DNA of 64,000 bases, from contig JAEBUN010000049.1 of assembly GCA_023014365.1 (NCBI GenBank), forward strand, positions 124,001 to 188,000, written 5' to 3'. Shown here piece after piece: positions 34,971-44,600 of the stretch (position 1 is the stretch's first letter; every line of letters starts with the position of its first letter). The translations under genes were made by a program, and so were the position numbers. The DNA comes from Lepiota brunneoincarnata (Eukaryota > Basidiomycota > Agaricomycetes > Agaricales > Agaricaceae). The notes beneath the pieces were generated by a model, which was given only the letters and a program-made list of their open reading frames with translations, did no database searches and had not been told where the DNA came from.

Positions 34971-35668
34971 TGTTATGAACAGTCCAGACCGGGAGGAACA
35001 AGAATTATTGTTCGACTTTACAAGATGGGTACAGGAGACTACAGACCAACTACGGGCACAAGAATACGAAGACGAGGAAGGGGAATATTACACCGCCATG
35101 CAGGACCTGGCGAGAGAAGCAGGAATGGAGATAACCTTGGAGGATATATTGGAATACCCCGAGGACGAGGAAGATAACCATGGATCAACCGACCCAACCT
35201 CCGATACGGATGAAAGCACCGAGAGAATGGAGAGCAAGAACAGAGAGGACTCCATGGAGATACAATCGGGAGAAGAAGATTATGAGTCAGAGGAAAGCGA
35301 TGGAACATCGCACAGCAGTAGCAAAAGCACTGACTCATTGTAATATAAATAACACTAGGATGCCATCAGCCAGGATGTGCATCATGGTCAGGACTGCGCA
35401 CGACCAGTAGAACAGCCAAGTAACCTATAACAAGTATATAGCACCTCATAGGTATATAAGGCCTGTACAAGTAGAGATTAAAGCCCTAAGCTTTAATCTT
35501 GTTAACAGCAGTCGTTTACCTCTCTGCCTTAACTTGGCGTCTTCCCTCGTTATCTCATTGAGCGCGATCCACTAAGCTCTATAAGGCCAACCGTCTCGGA
35601 CACCTTGTAGAGTGATTGAAGGCCGTCTCCAGTTATCCTCGGATACAGAAGGAGCACGGATCATAACA
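34971..35668 (+). mobile_element. Solo LTR with an internal ORF
   Basis: 698 bp beginning TGTTATGAACAG and ending GATCATAACA, with perfect target duplications ACTTG at 34966-34970 and 35669-35673. A TATATAAGG box lies at about 35453, followed by transcript-like sequence. Unusually, its first half encodes a complete 122-residue protein (34975-35343). It landed within an older, inverted copy of the same family. Confidence 0.88.
34975..35343 (+). CDS. Small acidic protein encoded inside an LTR
   Basis: 122 residues starting MNSPDREEQELL. The first third is helical and aromatic (FDFTRWVQETTDQL), the middle has MEITLEDILEYP, and the C-terminal half is rich in Glu, Asp and Ser (SGEEDYESEESDG). The start lies 4 bp inside the LTR and the stop well before its end, so this is not the beginning of a gag that continues inside the element. 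A close relative is encoded on the other strand at 35736-36110. Function unknown. The acidic tail could suit a nuclear or chaperone-like role, but that is a guess. Confidence 0.55.
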   Translation: MNSPDREEQELLFDFTRWVQETTDQLRAQEYEDEEGEYYTAMQDLAREAGMEITLEDILEYPEDEEDNHGSTDPTSDTDESTERMESKNREDSMEIQSGEEDYESEESDGTSHSSSKSTDSL

Positions 35669-35673
35669 ACTTG

Positions 35674-36114
35674 TCCTGCACAGCCTTGACCATGATGCCC
35701 ATCCTAGCTGATGACATCCTGCTACTATTCATATCTTACAATGAGTCACTGTCCTTGTTCTCCATCCCATGGCTGTGCAATGTTCCATCACTTTCCTTTG
35801 ACTCATAATCCTCCTCTCCTGATCCTATCTCCATGGCTTCTTCATTCTCACTCTCCACTCTCTTAGTACTTCCATCCATGCTGGAGGTTGGATCAGTTGA
35901 TCCATAACTGTCTCCTTCCTCCTTAGGGTATTCCAGAATATCCTCCAAGGTTATCTCCATTCCTGTATCTCTCACCAAGTCCTGCATGGCATTGTAATAT
36001 TCCTCCTCTTCATCTTCATGTTCCTGTGCCCATAGTTGGGCCATGGTTTCCTGTACATATTTTGTATAATTGAATATTTGTTCCAGCTCTTCTCTGTCTG
36101 GACTGTTCATAACA
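35674..36114 (-). repeat. Older inverted copy of the ORF-bearing LTR
   Basis: On the minus strand it starts TGTTATGAACAGTCC at 36114 and follows the younger LTR through the ORF and CATCATGGTCAAGGC-type sequence to 35674. There the younger LTR interrupts it. It continues briefly beyond 34970 and then loses similarity, so its 3' part is missing or too diverged. Confidence 0.8.
35736..36110 (-). CDS. Second copy of the LTR-encoded acidic protein
   Basis: 124 residues starting MNSPDREELEQI. It aligns with the protein at 34975-35343 along its whole length, sharing MEITLEDILEYP, GSTDPTS, SGEEDYES and SDGT. The differences are spread over the length and include one short indel, yet the frame is open throughout. 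Function unknown. Whether it is translated is not known. Confidence 0.5.
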   Translation of the reverse strand: MNSPDREELEQIFNYTKYVQETMAQLWAQEHEDEEEEYYNAMQDLVRDTGMEITLEDILEYPKEEGDSYGSTDPTSSMDGSTKRVESENEEAMEIGSGEEDYESKESDGTLHSHGMENKDSDSL

Positions 36115-36512
36115 CAAGGTGCTCAAGCTAACTGATGCTCAAGGACCCCAAGGCAGCCAGAATAGCTGGGGCTAATGGATGAACTATCAGCATAGAGAAT
36201 GCCTATTATCAGGGTGATCCCCTGACAAGAAGTGCTCCATTTCATGTCCCCAGGAATCATCCCTGCTTCATGATCCAGCTTCAAGTGCTCAATATCACCA
36301 AGAAAATGGGATTCTGTTTGTGTCACATTTCATAAGCCCTTGCTGCCTTTACATCCTTTTCTGCCTTTAGAATGGTAAGGATAGTGTGTTGAACAGGGGT
36401 CACCTTATTAGTAATTGGGCCTGTTGTACATCCCACTGCAGATGCAGTTGATGACATGCAGAGCTGCAAGAATGTTCCCACAAGCTCTTTTTTAGACCCT
36501 CTCCTCATGTAG
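36115..36512. other. Unassigned spacer
   Basis: No gene, LTR end or repeat partner recognised between the older LTR and the repeat mosaic that begins near 36513. Confidence 0.4.
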
Positions 36513-37135
36513 CTGAGTGGCTACTCCCACAGATGAAAGTTAGCAACTGAAGGGCAGTTAGGTGCACTCACCCTCTGAGAGGGAGGGACATTCCACAAAC
36601 AGTGTATAGCAGGCACAGAGGCCAAAGGAGCATTACAATACAGGAAGCAACATGGAGGCTGCATAGATGCAGGGGGAGAGGAATATGTGATTCCAGAAAA
36701 CTGGTGGAATGCCAACACCTGACCACCTGGTGATAGCCATATTGTAAGTAGTTCATATATTGATAGTGTAAAGTAGGTACTCTTGTCTGTTTACCCTCCC
36801 TACCCCTCCTCCACTCCATCATAATCCATAGGTGACAAAATTAATACATGCATTGGGTGCATGAACATGAATCTTGGTGGGCCCTCTCTGTTGGGCCATT
36901 ACCATCAGGAAACACAGGTGAGAATAGAGATAGATTCAGTCATACATCACTTGAGCCTGCAGTGTGCCCGCCATAACCACAATCAATCTATCACCCAAGT
37001 TAGCAACAACGATTTGTGCATATGGAGGTTCAGAGACACCTCAGTGGTAATGTTGCTAAACCACAGTGTAGGTAGTTAGTTGTCTCCCCTCCTTAAATGC
37101 GGAATGTTTCTCCTACCTCCTCCCTGCAGTTTTTT
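36513..37135 (+). repeat. Mosaic repeat family, copy 1, part a
   Basis: 36513-37060 is a diverged copy of 41416-41995. Both contain GCAACTGAAGGGCAG, GGGGGAGAGGAATATGTGAT, GGTGGAATGCCAACACCTGA and a block CTGTTGGGCCATNACCATCAGG to AGCAACAACGATTTG. The latter block appears again at 42107-42260 and more weakly at 37250-37315 and 42380-42440. It is followed by the GCGGAATGTTTCTCCTACC box also found at 44522 (inverted). Translated frames through the block are preserved by chance of similarity and are not taken as genes. Confidence 0.75.
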
Positions 37136-37319
37136 TGCAGAAGGTATCTAGTGTCATCGGTTTTTTCCCTCCTCCGCGTGGAATGGGTGTTACAGTTATC
37201 TTGACCTTGTGAGTCCCCTGGGGACCGAGTAGTTGCCATAGCCAATCGCCTGCAGCTATTCGCCCATCTCCATCGGGAAACACAGGTGAGGATAGCAATA
37301 TATTCAATCATACCTCACC

Positions 37320-37440
37320 CCCAGATAAATTCCGCCAAAATGGAAGCCATCAGCAGCCTCTAGCCGGAGCTGGCTTGTAGACCAAATCGGGTGCAAGCCA
37401 CGCGTTCGGTGGGAATTGGCGTGACACAACGGTGACATCA
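37320..37440 (+). repeat. Mosaic repeat family, segment matching 43825-43945 inverted
   Basis: CCAAAATGGAAGCCATCAGC through TTGTAGACCAAATCGGGTGC and GTTCGGTGGGAATTGGCGTG to GACATCAGCTAA matches the minus strand of 43825-43945. It is part of the same family as the neighbouring copies. Confidence 0.7.
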
Positions 37441-37956
37441 GCTAAGATCTCTGCCCTGCCTGTTTCGCCACGCCCATTCACACCCGTCCTCACTCTTGTC
37501 CTCGCCTACACCCCCGACAGCTCATCCGAAGAAAGGAAAATATTGCACTCAAGTGCCCGAAACACGTGTCCACTAGACTGAAGAGGAGAATATGGTTCTG
37601 TGTCATATTCTGACCGAACAGAAGAACGAGGTGTAGAGGGTCATAAACACACGTCAAGATGTCGGACTCAACGGTCAAAACGTGGAGTAGTGTGTATGCC
37701 AGCTGGCCCTCGTGTATCTTTCTTTCTTTTATACTTCACTATGGCCCCTTGGCGAGCACCACGATCATCCTATTTATGTATAAGTAGAGGGCTTCGCCTT
37801 CCCGCCACCTCAGTTCTCGCGACACTGTCAAGACAAGATCTCTAAATGGTGTGACATGCTGTGGCATAGGCTGATGCGCCCATCTAGTAACTGGATAAAC
37901 TAGGCCAAGCGGATGCCTACCTCACTAAGCAACTTTGCCAAACAGGGCCAAATTCA

Positions 37957-38368
37957 TAAGTTACTTCATTACTGGTAAATGACTGCATGCAACTGGGCTG
38001 GATGTCCGGTCATCTGTGTCAGAGTAGATGAATGATCATTTTCAACATTAAAGTGTAATGAGCAACACAGAGACGAACTGATAGCGTATTTCAGCACGGC
38101 TACTAATGCGAGTCAGCTGTTTGGCCCTACCGAGCCCCAAACGTGACTCATGGGGTATTTGATTGTCCATATCCATTTTGCAATCGGCTCTGGGAATCCA
38201 GCCCTTAGCGGAAGGTACCTTTCTGATGGATGGCTTGTTCTCTTCATTCCCTCTGTCTAATTGTCCTTGGGAAAGCCACGTTCCAGTGTTCACGGGTGGC
38301 AACCTGTAGCAACCGCCTCAAGAGAATGATGACCTTCATTTGATTTTCGGTGGGCAGACCCTTCTTTC
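37957..38368 (+). repeat. Mosaic repeat family, copy 1, part b
   Basis: Matches 42853-43264 almost base for base (TAAGTTACTTC, CTGGATGTCCGGTCATCTG, CAACACAGAGACGAACTGAT), ending at TTTTCGGTGGGCAGACCCTT. Beyond this the flanks differ, marking an element end near CCCTTCTTT. A third, inverted and more diverged copy begins at about 43606. Confidence 0.85.
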
Positions 38369-38389
38369 CGATCGTCGAGCACACGGGAG

Positions 38390-38990
38390 ATCTAGAAAAA
38401 TTGAACACTGGATGTTCGCGAAGTTGGAAATTACAGGAGCTAAGTAAGCATAAATCGAGGCATACACATCATCCAACTGTTTCAGGTATAACTCCTCAAT
38501 AGCTTTGCGCCTATTATCCGAACATTTGTATAAATTCAAATACAGGAACTCGCCAAAAGCTTTCACACCTGATATTGCCTTTCGGCTGCGCAAGGAACCT
38601 CATTAAGTAATCAAAATCAGGGAGTGCATAAGGCACTCACAGTTCAAGGTAGCGAACCGTCTGGCACAACAAAAATGAGCCGAGGATTCGTGATCTTGGT
38701 ATAAAATCTGTCGTTGGACTCTTTCATTCTGTTGAGAATCGTTTCTTTCAAATTTCCGTCTGTCGGAGTATCCGATTCGGAACTAAATCAACAAACAATG
38801 CCGTCGAGGATTGGTTGTTGCCAACAACGGCAAGATCCTTTATTACACCATTGCACAGCATCCGTACGTTGTCTTCAATGGCCTTGAGGAAAACATATCT
38901 TAGCATATATACACTTTAAAGCGGAATACAATAAACCTACTTTGTATCACAACGCTCCGCTCCCTCACTTTTAATCCAATCATCATTACG
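38390..38990 (-). pseudogene. Unidentified gene fragment, minus strand
   Basis: Minus-strand pieces in series are FFRGRNDDWIKSEGAERC (about 39000-38945), AIEDNVRMLCNGVIKDLAVV (about 38897), SESDTPTDGNLKETILNRMK (about 38785) and FGEFLYLNLYKCSDNRRKAI (about 38550). They look like exons of one soluble protein, but the joins need frame changes, so it is probably broken. The 3' end abuts the repeat terminus at 38368. No domain recognised. Confidence 0.3.
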
Positions 38991-38999
38991 CCCACGAAA

Positions 39000-40540
39000 G
39001 AACGAAATACCCATTTGCTTTCTTTTCAAACAAGTCACCCATGTGGAAGTTCCGATTGTTCGAGCGCAAATGGGGTCTGTCTGTCTCTCTGTAGATCCCT
39101 TAGCCACACACAATCTCTCGGTTTCTCAACACGCTCTGCTAGACACTACTATATACAAATATTGAGTGGACCTACTGGAATATCGTGTGTTCTCTTCCCG
39201 CACGACTGAGGGCACAGGACATCATGCATACCCTACTACGACCATTGCTGTGCGCCGCTTACTAGTCTCCCAAGGTAAATTGCGATTTGGTGTACACCCG
39301 GTCTATTATTGACACACGTCCCAGATTTCCATCCTAGTTTTCATTGGACCTGGCAAATGGATCGCTATGTAGCTCGCAGCTCGCACTATCAAATCCAGCT
39401 GAGGGGGATCAGAATTATACAAGGCAGTTGAGGGGACGGGCAGGGTTTGAAACACACAATTACTTCGCTTGGGTTTGGACGAGAGGAGCATTACGGCACT
39501 GGAGGTGGAACCAGGCTGGGTTTCAACAGGGGGGTGGTGGTGTTCCCTCACTGCCAAACCAACAATTCGATTTGGACGCTGGCACTGCAGGAACCTCCTT
39601 GAGAAGAGAGGGAAAGGAGAGGTTCTGTTGGTGGGTGAGGTTTCTGGGGTCGATCAACTTGAGCACCGCCTTCTGATAGATTTATCGGGGGGAGATCAGC
39701 GGTGTGTAGAAACAATGCAAACTCCAAATACTCACCTTGTTGATGCACTGCCCGAGATTACAGACACCACTCTCACAGCATGCTGCTGGCGGCCTTTGCA
39801 AGCTCGGTAATTTTAATCCCCCAGTACGGGAAGAGCACCGCGGTTGAACCTTCCTCCCTCTCCTCGCCCCAGCAGCGGCAGCAAACAAACTAGTAATCTG
39901 GGCAAAACGCCAACCTGGTGAACCAAGTCGATGTTCGCGATGATATCACTATCTGTGTGCTCATATTTGAGTAGGGGAGTGCCTGGCACGGACCCATAAA
40001 CGCTGCTGAGGCAAGGCTCCGGTTACAGAATCATTGGACATAGTAGGTCCTGATTGTGCATGAGTGGGTTGAGGTGGATTTGTGGAGGGGAAGTTGAGTA
40101 GAGTATCGGACTGTAGAGATGGAACGAGAGCGAGCATTTGAAAATGATCGCAGTCAGCTGGGTTCTCGATTCTTGGGTGAGAAGGGTGGGAGAATGAACT
40201 CCTCAATCAAAGAATCAGCTGGTCAGAACAGCTTCCGCCGTGGCAAGCGCCTCTCAAGGTACATTGTCGCTCGCAGTGTTATCGACTTTGCGATACTCGT
40301 AGAATTTCCAGATTTTCACTGGACTAAATCGCTGGCCTAGTAACAATCATCTACCCCTGCGCTCCCTCACTCCGTCCCACCCCTCAGTTGACCATTCCAG
40401 AGTCAGAGACCAAAGCGACCCGGTGCATCACCTTATCCGCTCTCCACGCCCAATATCTCACCCACCAGCTCGTAGGCCTGGAGGAGGCTGTCCAGGCGAT
40501 AGGGACCTCAGGTGCACCCCTGAAGCATGCGTAAAAACCA
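39000..40540. other. Unassigned DNA between repeat copies
   Basis: Open frames on both strands (for example 39344-39810 plus, 39306-39888 minus, 39961-40340) overlap and show no motif. I cannot support a gene. Confidence 0.4.
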
Positions 40541-40556
40541 GACTAACGCAACATTC

Positions 40557-40890
40557 CAGTTAATACATTCACCCATGACCAACGCCAAGTCAGCCATCCC
40601 TCTCCATCAACCAGAATCCACTGTTCACCCAGCTCACCTGCAGATGTTCAGGACAAAATCCAACAAAACCTACCGTGACAATAACTTCAGCCCAAGTTGT
40701 GCCGAAGAGGGCGACCCAACCATCGATTGACCGCTCATCATCCAATTCTGTGCGAATGACCCCGAGCAGCTCCCTGCCCTTGCCAGGATTGTCGAAGCCC
40801 ATTGTGACATTGGCAACATAAACCTTGGCTGCCCGCAAGACATTTCCAAAAAGGAGCGGGAAACTGGGATGGAGATCTGGGACGTGTCTC
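40557..40890 (+). pseudogene. tRNA-dihydrouridine synthase (Dus1-like) fragment
   Basis: The plus strand reads QLIHSPMTNAK (about 40557), then MFRTKSNKTYRDNNFSP (about 40643). A stop follows where Arg (CGA) is expected, then PLIIQFCANDPEQL and IVEAHCDIGNINLGCPQDIS (about 40785). These are the conserved segments of Dus1, the FMN enzyme that reduces uridine in the tRNA D loop (TPM.NAKMF, DRPL..QFC.NDP, INLGCPQ). The stretch between AAG and ATG looks like an intron whose donor lost a G. Only the N-terminal part of the domain remains, and homology stops near 40890. It is a broken, isolated fragment among repeats. Confidence 0.7.
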
Positions 40891-40899
40891 GATAATACA

Positions 40900-41415
40900 G
40901 TGGGTGCCATGCCAAATCACAACATACCTTGGGAGAGGGTTAAGCGACGCGCAGCAATGGTACTAGTATGGTATGCACGATGTCCTGTGCCCTCATTCAT
41001 GGGGAAAGAGCTCTCGATACCCCAGTAGGTCTGCTTGATCTTTGTATACAGCACTGCGGCTGGCAGAGCGTGTTGGAAACGCGGCAGATTGTGGCCGCCG
41101 TGGTAGGATAGCAAGTGGGCATGATTGGGAGACCGAAGGGGACCGGCAGATAGGTGGGTAAGGAGATAAGGACAGATCCATGTATTGTCTGTCATATTGG
41201 GAAGTGTGAGGAGTCAGTGGAAGCAACCACGGGAGGCGTGATCTTGAGCTAGAAAAGGGGTTTGTTAGGGTGAGTGGCAGCATAGAAGGGTAGGAGGGAG
41301 ATGGTCGTGTGGAGTGCAATCTATTCACCCCTTGAACATGCGTCGATCGCAGTCAATGATGGTAGCGACAATGAGAGTAAATATTGTGGACTCTCCATAA
41401 TCCAAAATGGATGCC
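40900..41415. other. Unassigned DNA
   Basis: Open frames on the minus strand (40917-41328) have no recognisable motif. No repeat partner was noticed. Confidence 0.35.
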
Positions 41416-42440
41416 GAGTGGCTGTCCCAAAGAATTGGAGCTCACCACATAAAGTCTGCAACTGAAGGGCAGTCAGGCGCACCGGCCCAGAGAGGGAGGA
41501 ACACTCCGCAAACAGTGCATAGTAGGCGCAGAGGCCAAAGGCCCATTACAAAACAGGAGCAAACCGAGCAAATATCGAGGCTGCATAGATGCAGGGGGAG
41601 AGGAATATGTGATTCCAGCAAACTGGTGGAATGCCAACACCTGACTGCCTGGTGGTAGCCACATTGTAAGTAGTTCATATTTTATAGTGCATAGTAGGTA
41701 CTCTCGTCCGTTTACCCTCCCTACCCCCTCTTCACTCCATCATTGTTCCTCCTTGTGAATATATGCCATCGTCACTAACATCGCTCGAAAGAAATATCTG
41801 CATGTTCTGTGTAAACATGAAAATTGGTGGGCCTTCCCTGTTGGGCCATCACCATCAGGAAACGCAGGCGAGAATAGAGATAGATTCAGTCATACATAAC
41901 TCCTGCCTGCAGCCGGCTCGCTATACGTCCAAGCAAGCTATCACCCAAGTTAGCAACAACGATTTGGGCATATGGAGGTTCAGAGATACCACAGTTTTAA
42001 CGTCTTTTTGGCGGAAGAAAGATGGTGTTCTCTGTTTTGTCCGTCTGTGGGGTGTTATAACTAGGCTGCCCTCGGTAACATCTTCGGGAACCCAGAGGTC
42101 GGCGATGTGAAACCCCCGCTGCTGTTGGGCCATCACCATCAGGAAGCACTGGTGAGGATAGCGATAGATTCAGTCATACCTGACCCGCAGGGACATCCCC
42201 GAGAATCTACAACCCAAGTCAGCAACAACGACATGGGCATATGGAGATTCAGAGATACTTTATGTTCACCGCTACCAAACCACGATGTAGGCAGTCAGTC
42301 ATCTTTAAATGTGGAATGTTTTTCCTACCCCTTTTTTGACTTTTTTGAGGAGTTGGGGCCTTGTTTTCTATTTCCTCCCTGTGGATAGGACTATCATCAA
42401 GGAAAATAGGCGGGAATATAGATAGGTTCAGCCATACCGC
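41416..42440 (+). repeat. Mosaic repeat family, copy 2, part a
   Basis: Direct relative of 36513-37060 up to about 41995. A second, shorter duplication of the GGGCCATCACCATCAGGAAG block follows at 42110-42260, then the GTGGAATGTTTTTCCTACC box (42310), and a third weak copy of the block at 42390-42440. Confidence 0.75.
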
Positions 42441-42459
42441 CTTTGACTTCTTGGCGCTT

Positions 42460-43264
42460 ATAGGCTGACCAGGGGGAGGGAGCTCCTATTAATAATGGCG
42501 GCCGGGACATCAGGACGTTCAAACATACCAAGGGTATGCCGCACAGGAGGTTTACCATATTGACCTTGTGTTCGATTGCCTAATTCGTGGCTGAGCTTAG
42601 CGATAGTCCAGTCCTGTCTGTTGGGACAGAATTTTGGAGTCAAAAGGGCAGTGGCAACTTGTTGCCGGTTGACAATTACATGGTGGTTGAGGACCACATC
42701 AGCTTATATACTGTAGGTGCGTGGGTCCAACTTGGTATTGTATGCTCAGGTCCGGTGGCAATAGATACGGCGGTTGGAAATTGGACGCCCCACAAATGCC
42801 AGTTCTCGGCTGGGCGGCTTCATGGTATTACACATGATGTGGAACTCACCTAGTAAGTTACTTCGTTACTGGTGAATGACTGCATGCAACTGGGCTGGAT
42901 GTCCGGTCATCTGCGTCAGAGTAGATGAATGGTCATTTTCAACATTAAAGTGTAATGCGCAACACAGAGACGAACTGATAGCGTATTTCAGCACAGCTAT
43001 TGATGCGAGTCAACTGTTTGGCCCTACCGAGCCCCAAACGTGACCCATGGGGCATTTGATTGTCCATATCCATTTTGCAATCGGCTATGGGAATCCAACC
43101 CTTAGCGGAAGGTATCTATCTGATGGATGGCTTGTTCTCTTCATTCCCTCTGTCTAATTGTCCTTGGGAAAGCCACGTTCCAGTGTCCACGGTGGCAACC
43201 GGTAGCAACCGCCTCAAGAGAATGGTGATCTTCATTTGATTTTCGGTGGGCAGACCCTTCTTTC
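42460..43264 (+). repeat. Mosaic repeat family, copy 2, part b
   Basis: 42480-42850 matches the minus strand of about 44015-44370, and 42853-43264 is a near-copy of 37957-38368. The part b end at TTTTCGGTGGGCAGACCCTT stops just before a Rho-GEF gene fragment. A conserved TATATACTGTAGGTGCGTGG segment (42705) resembles a promoter read on the minus strand. Confidence 0.8.
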
Positions 43265-43265
43265 T

Positions 43266-43500
43266 GAATGGACGGAAACCGTCGATGCAGCTATATTGAA
43301 ATCCTTGCTAGAAAGCGAGATCAACCGGCAAGCATATATCCTTGTATGTTGACAGTGACCCCCAGCTAATCATGCTTTCATAGGATTATTCATAGGATTA
43401 TTAACAGAGAGGACTAATACGTTCAAGATCTTGACATTTTCGAGAGCGTGTTCATAAAGCCTCTGCGCCGAGCTGATCAATCCCCCAGTTTTGCTACCGG
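43266..43500 (+). pseudogene. Rho guanine-nucleotide exchange factor (DH domain) fragment
   Basis: Plus-strand reading gives EWTETVDAAILKSLLESEIN followed by RQAYIL, a consensus donor GTATG and an acceptor CATAG. Then come IINRED, a stop, and YVQDLDIFESVFIKPLRRAD. This is the start of a DH domain as in fungal Rho1 exchange factors (RQ..I.E.I.TEEDYV.DL....FIKPLR). The rest of the domain is absent. The fragment lies exactly between the inward-facing ends of two inverted copies of the mosaic repeat, suggesting capture or insertion. Confidence 0.65.
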
Positions 43501-43605
43501 ATGGCAATTGTTTCAGGCTACAGGAATCAACAAGTCCCAGACTTGGCATTTTGAGAGGTTCTGAGCCCCTACAAATTTTCTAGATCTCCTGCATGCTTGA
43601 TGATC

Positions 43606-44600
43606 AGAAAGAAGTGCCTGCCCACCGAAAATTACATGAAGAGAACAAGGAATCCATCAGATAGGTACCTTCAGGCTTCTGCTATAGACGGCTGATTGCA
43701 AAACAGATATAGACAATCAAATACTCCATGGGCCACGTGTGGGGCTCGGTGGGGCTAAACGGTTTAACTCACATTAATGGCCGTGCTGAAATGCGCCCTC
43801 AGTTCGTCTCTGTGTTGCTCATTACACTTTAGCTGATGTCACCATCGTGTTGCACTAATTCCCACCGAACGCCTGGCTTGCACCTGATTTGGTCTACAAC
43901 CCAGCCGGCCTAGAAACTGCCGATTGCTTCCATTTTGGTGGACCGTTTGTAGGCAAACCTCACTTAGGCAGTCTTCCTGACCAGGACCTAAGTGAGTTTA
44001 ATATCATTTGTGATACCATGAAGCCATTCGACCAAGAACTGGTGTTTTATGGGGTGTCCAATTTCCAACCACTGTATCCGTTGCCACCCGACCTGAACAC
44101 ACTACCAAGCTGGACCCACGCACCTACAGTATATAAGCTGGTGTGGTCCTCAAGCACCATGTAATTTTCAACCGACAACAAGTTGCCACTGCCCTTTTAC
44201 CTCCCAAATTGTGTCCCGACAGACAGGACCAGACCATTGGCCATCAATTAAGCAACCGAACACATGACCAATATTCAAGGTCCTCCTGGCAATCCCGAGG
44301 CATACCCAAATGTCCCCAATGTCCTGGCCACCATTATTAACAGCAGATCAGCATAAAATTACCAAGAAGCCAAATGCCGTACACCCTACCCCTGATCAGT
44401 GTAAATCAAACGAGCCAAACACCATATGGCTGAACCCATCCATATGCCTGCCTATTATCCCTGATGATAGTCCGATCTGCAGGTAGTAACACAGAACAGC
44501 TCCTCAACAAGACAGTAACCAGGTAGGAGAAACATTCCGCATTCAAATAGGGGAGACGACTAACTACTTACATCATGGAGGTCCTCCAGGACCAGGGCCT
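43606..44600 (-). repeat. Mosaic repeat family, copy 3, inverted
   Basis: Read on the minus strand it runs through the part a boxes (GCGGAATGTTTCTCCTACC, about 44540), the TATATACTGTAGGTGCGTGG promoter-like segment (about 44140) and the segment shared with 37320-37440. It finishes with the part b end (TTTTCGGTGGGCAGGCACTT) at about 43612. It is more diverged than copies 1 and 2 and forms a large inverted repeat with copy 2. Confidence 0.75.

Noticed and set aside
40590..41328. Minus-strand ORFs 40590-40910 and 40993-41328
   Set aside because: The first overlaps the plus-strand Dus1 fragment, whose motifs are convincing; the second has no motif.
36861..42388. Conserved small protein (GGPSLLGHHHQE type) in three copies
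   Set aside because: The similarity follows from a shared repeat at nucleotide level, flanks outside any ORF are equally similar, and there is no consistent start or stop.
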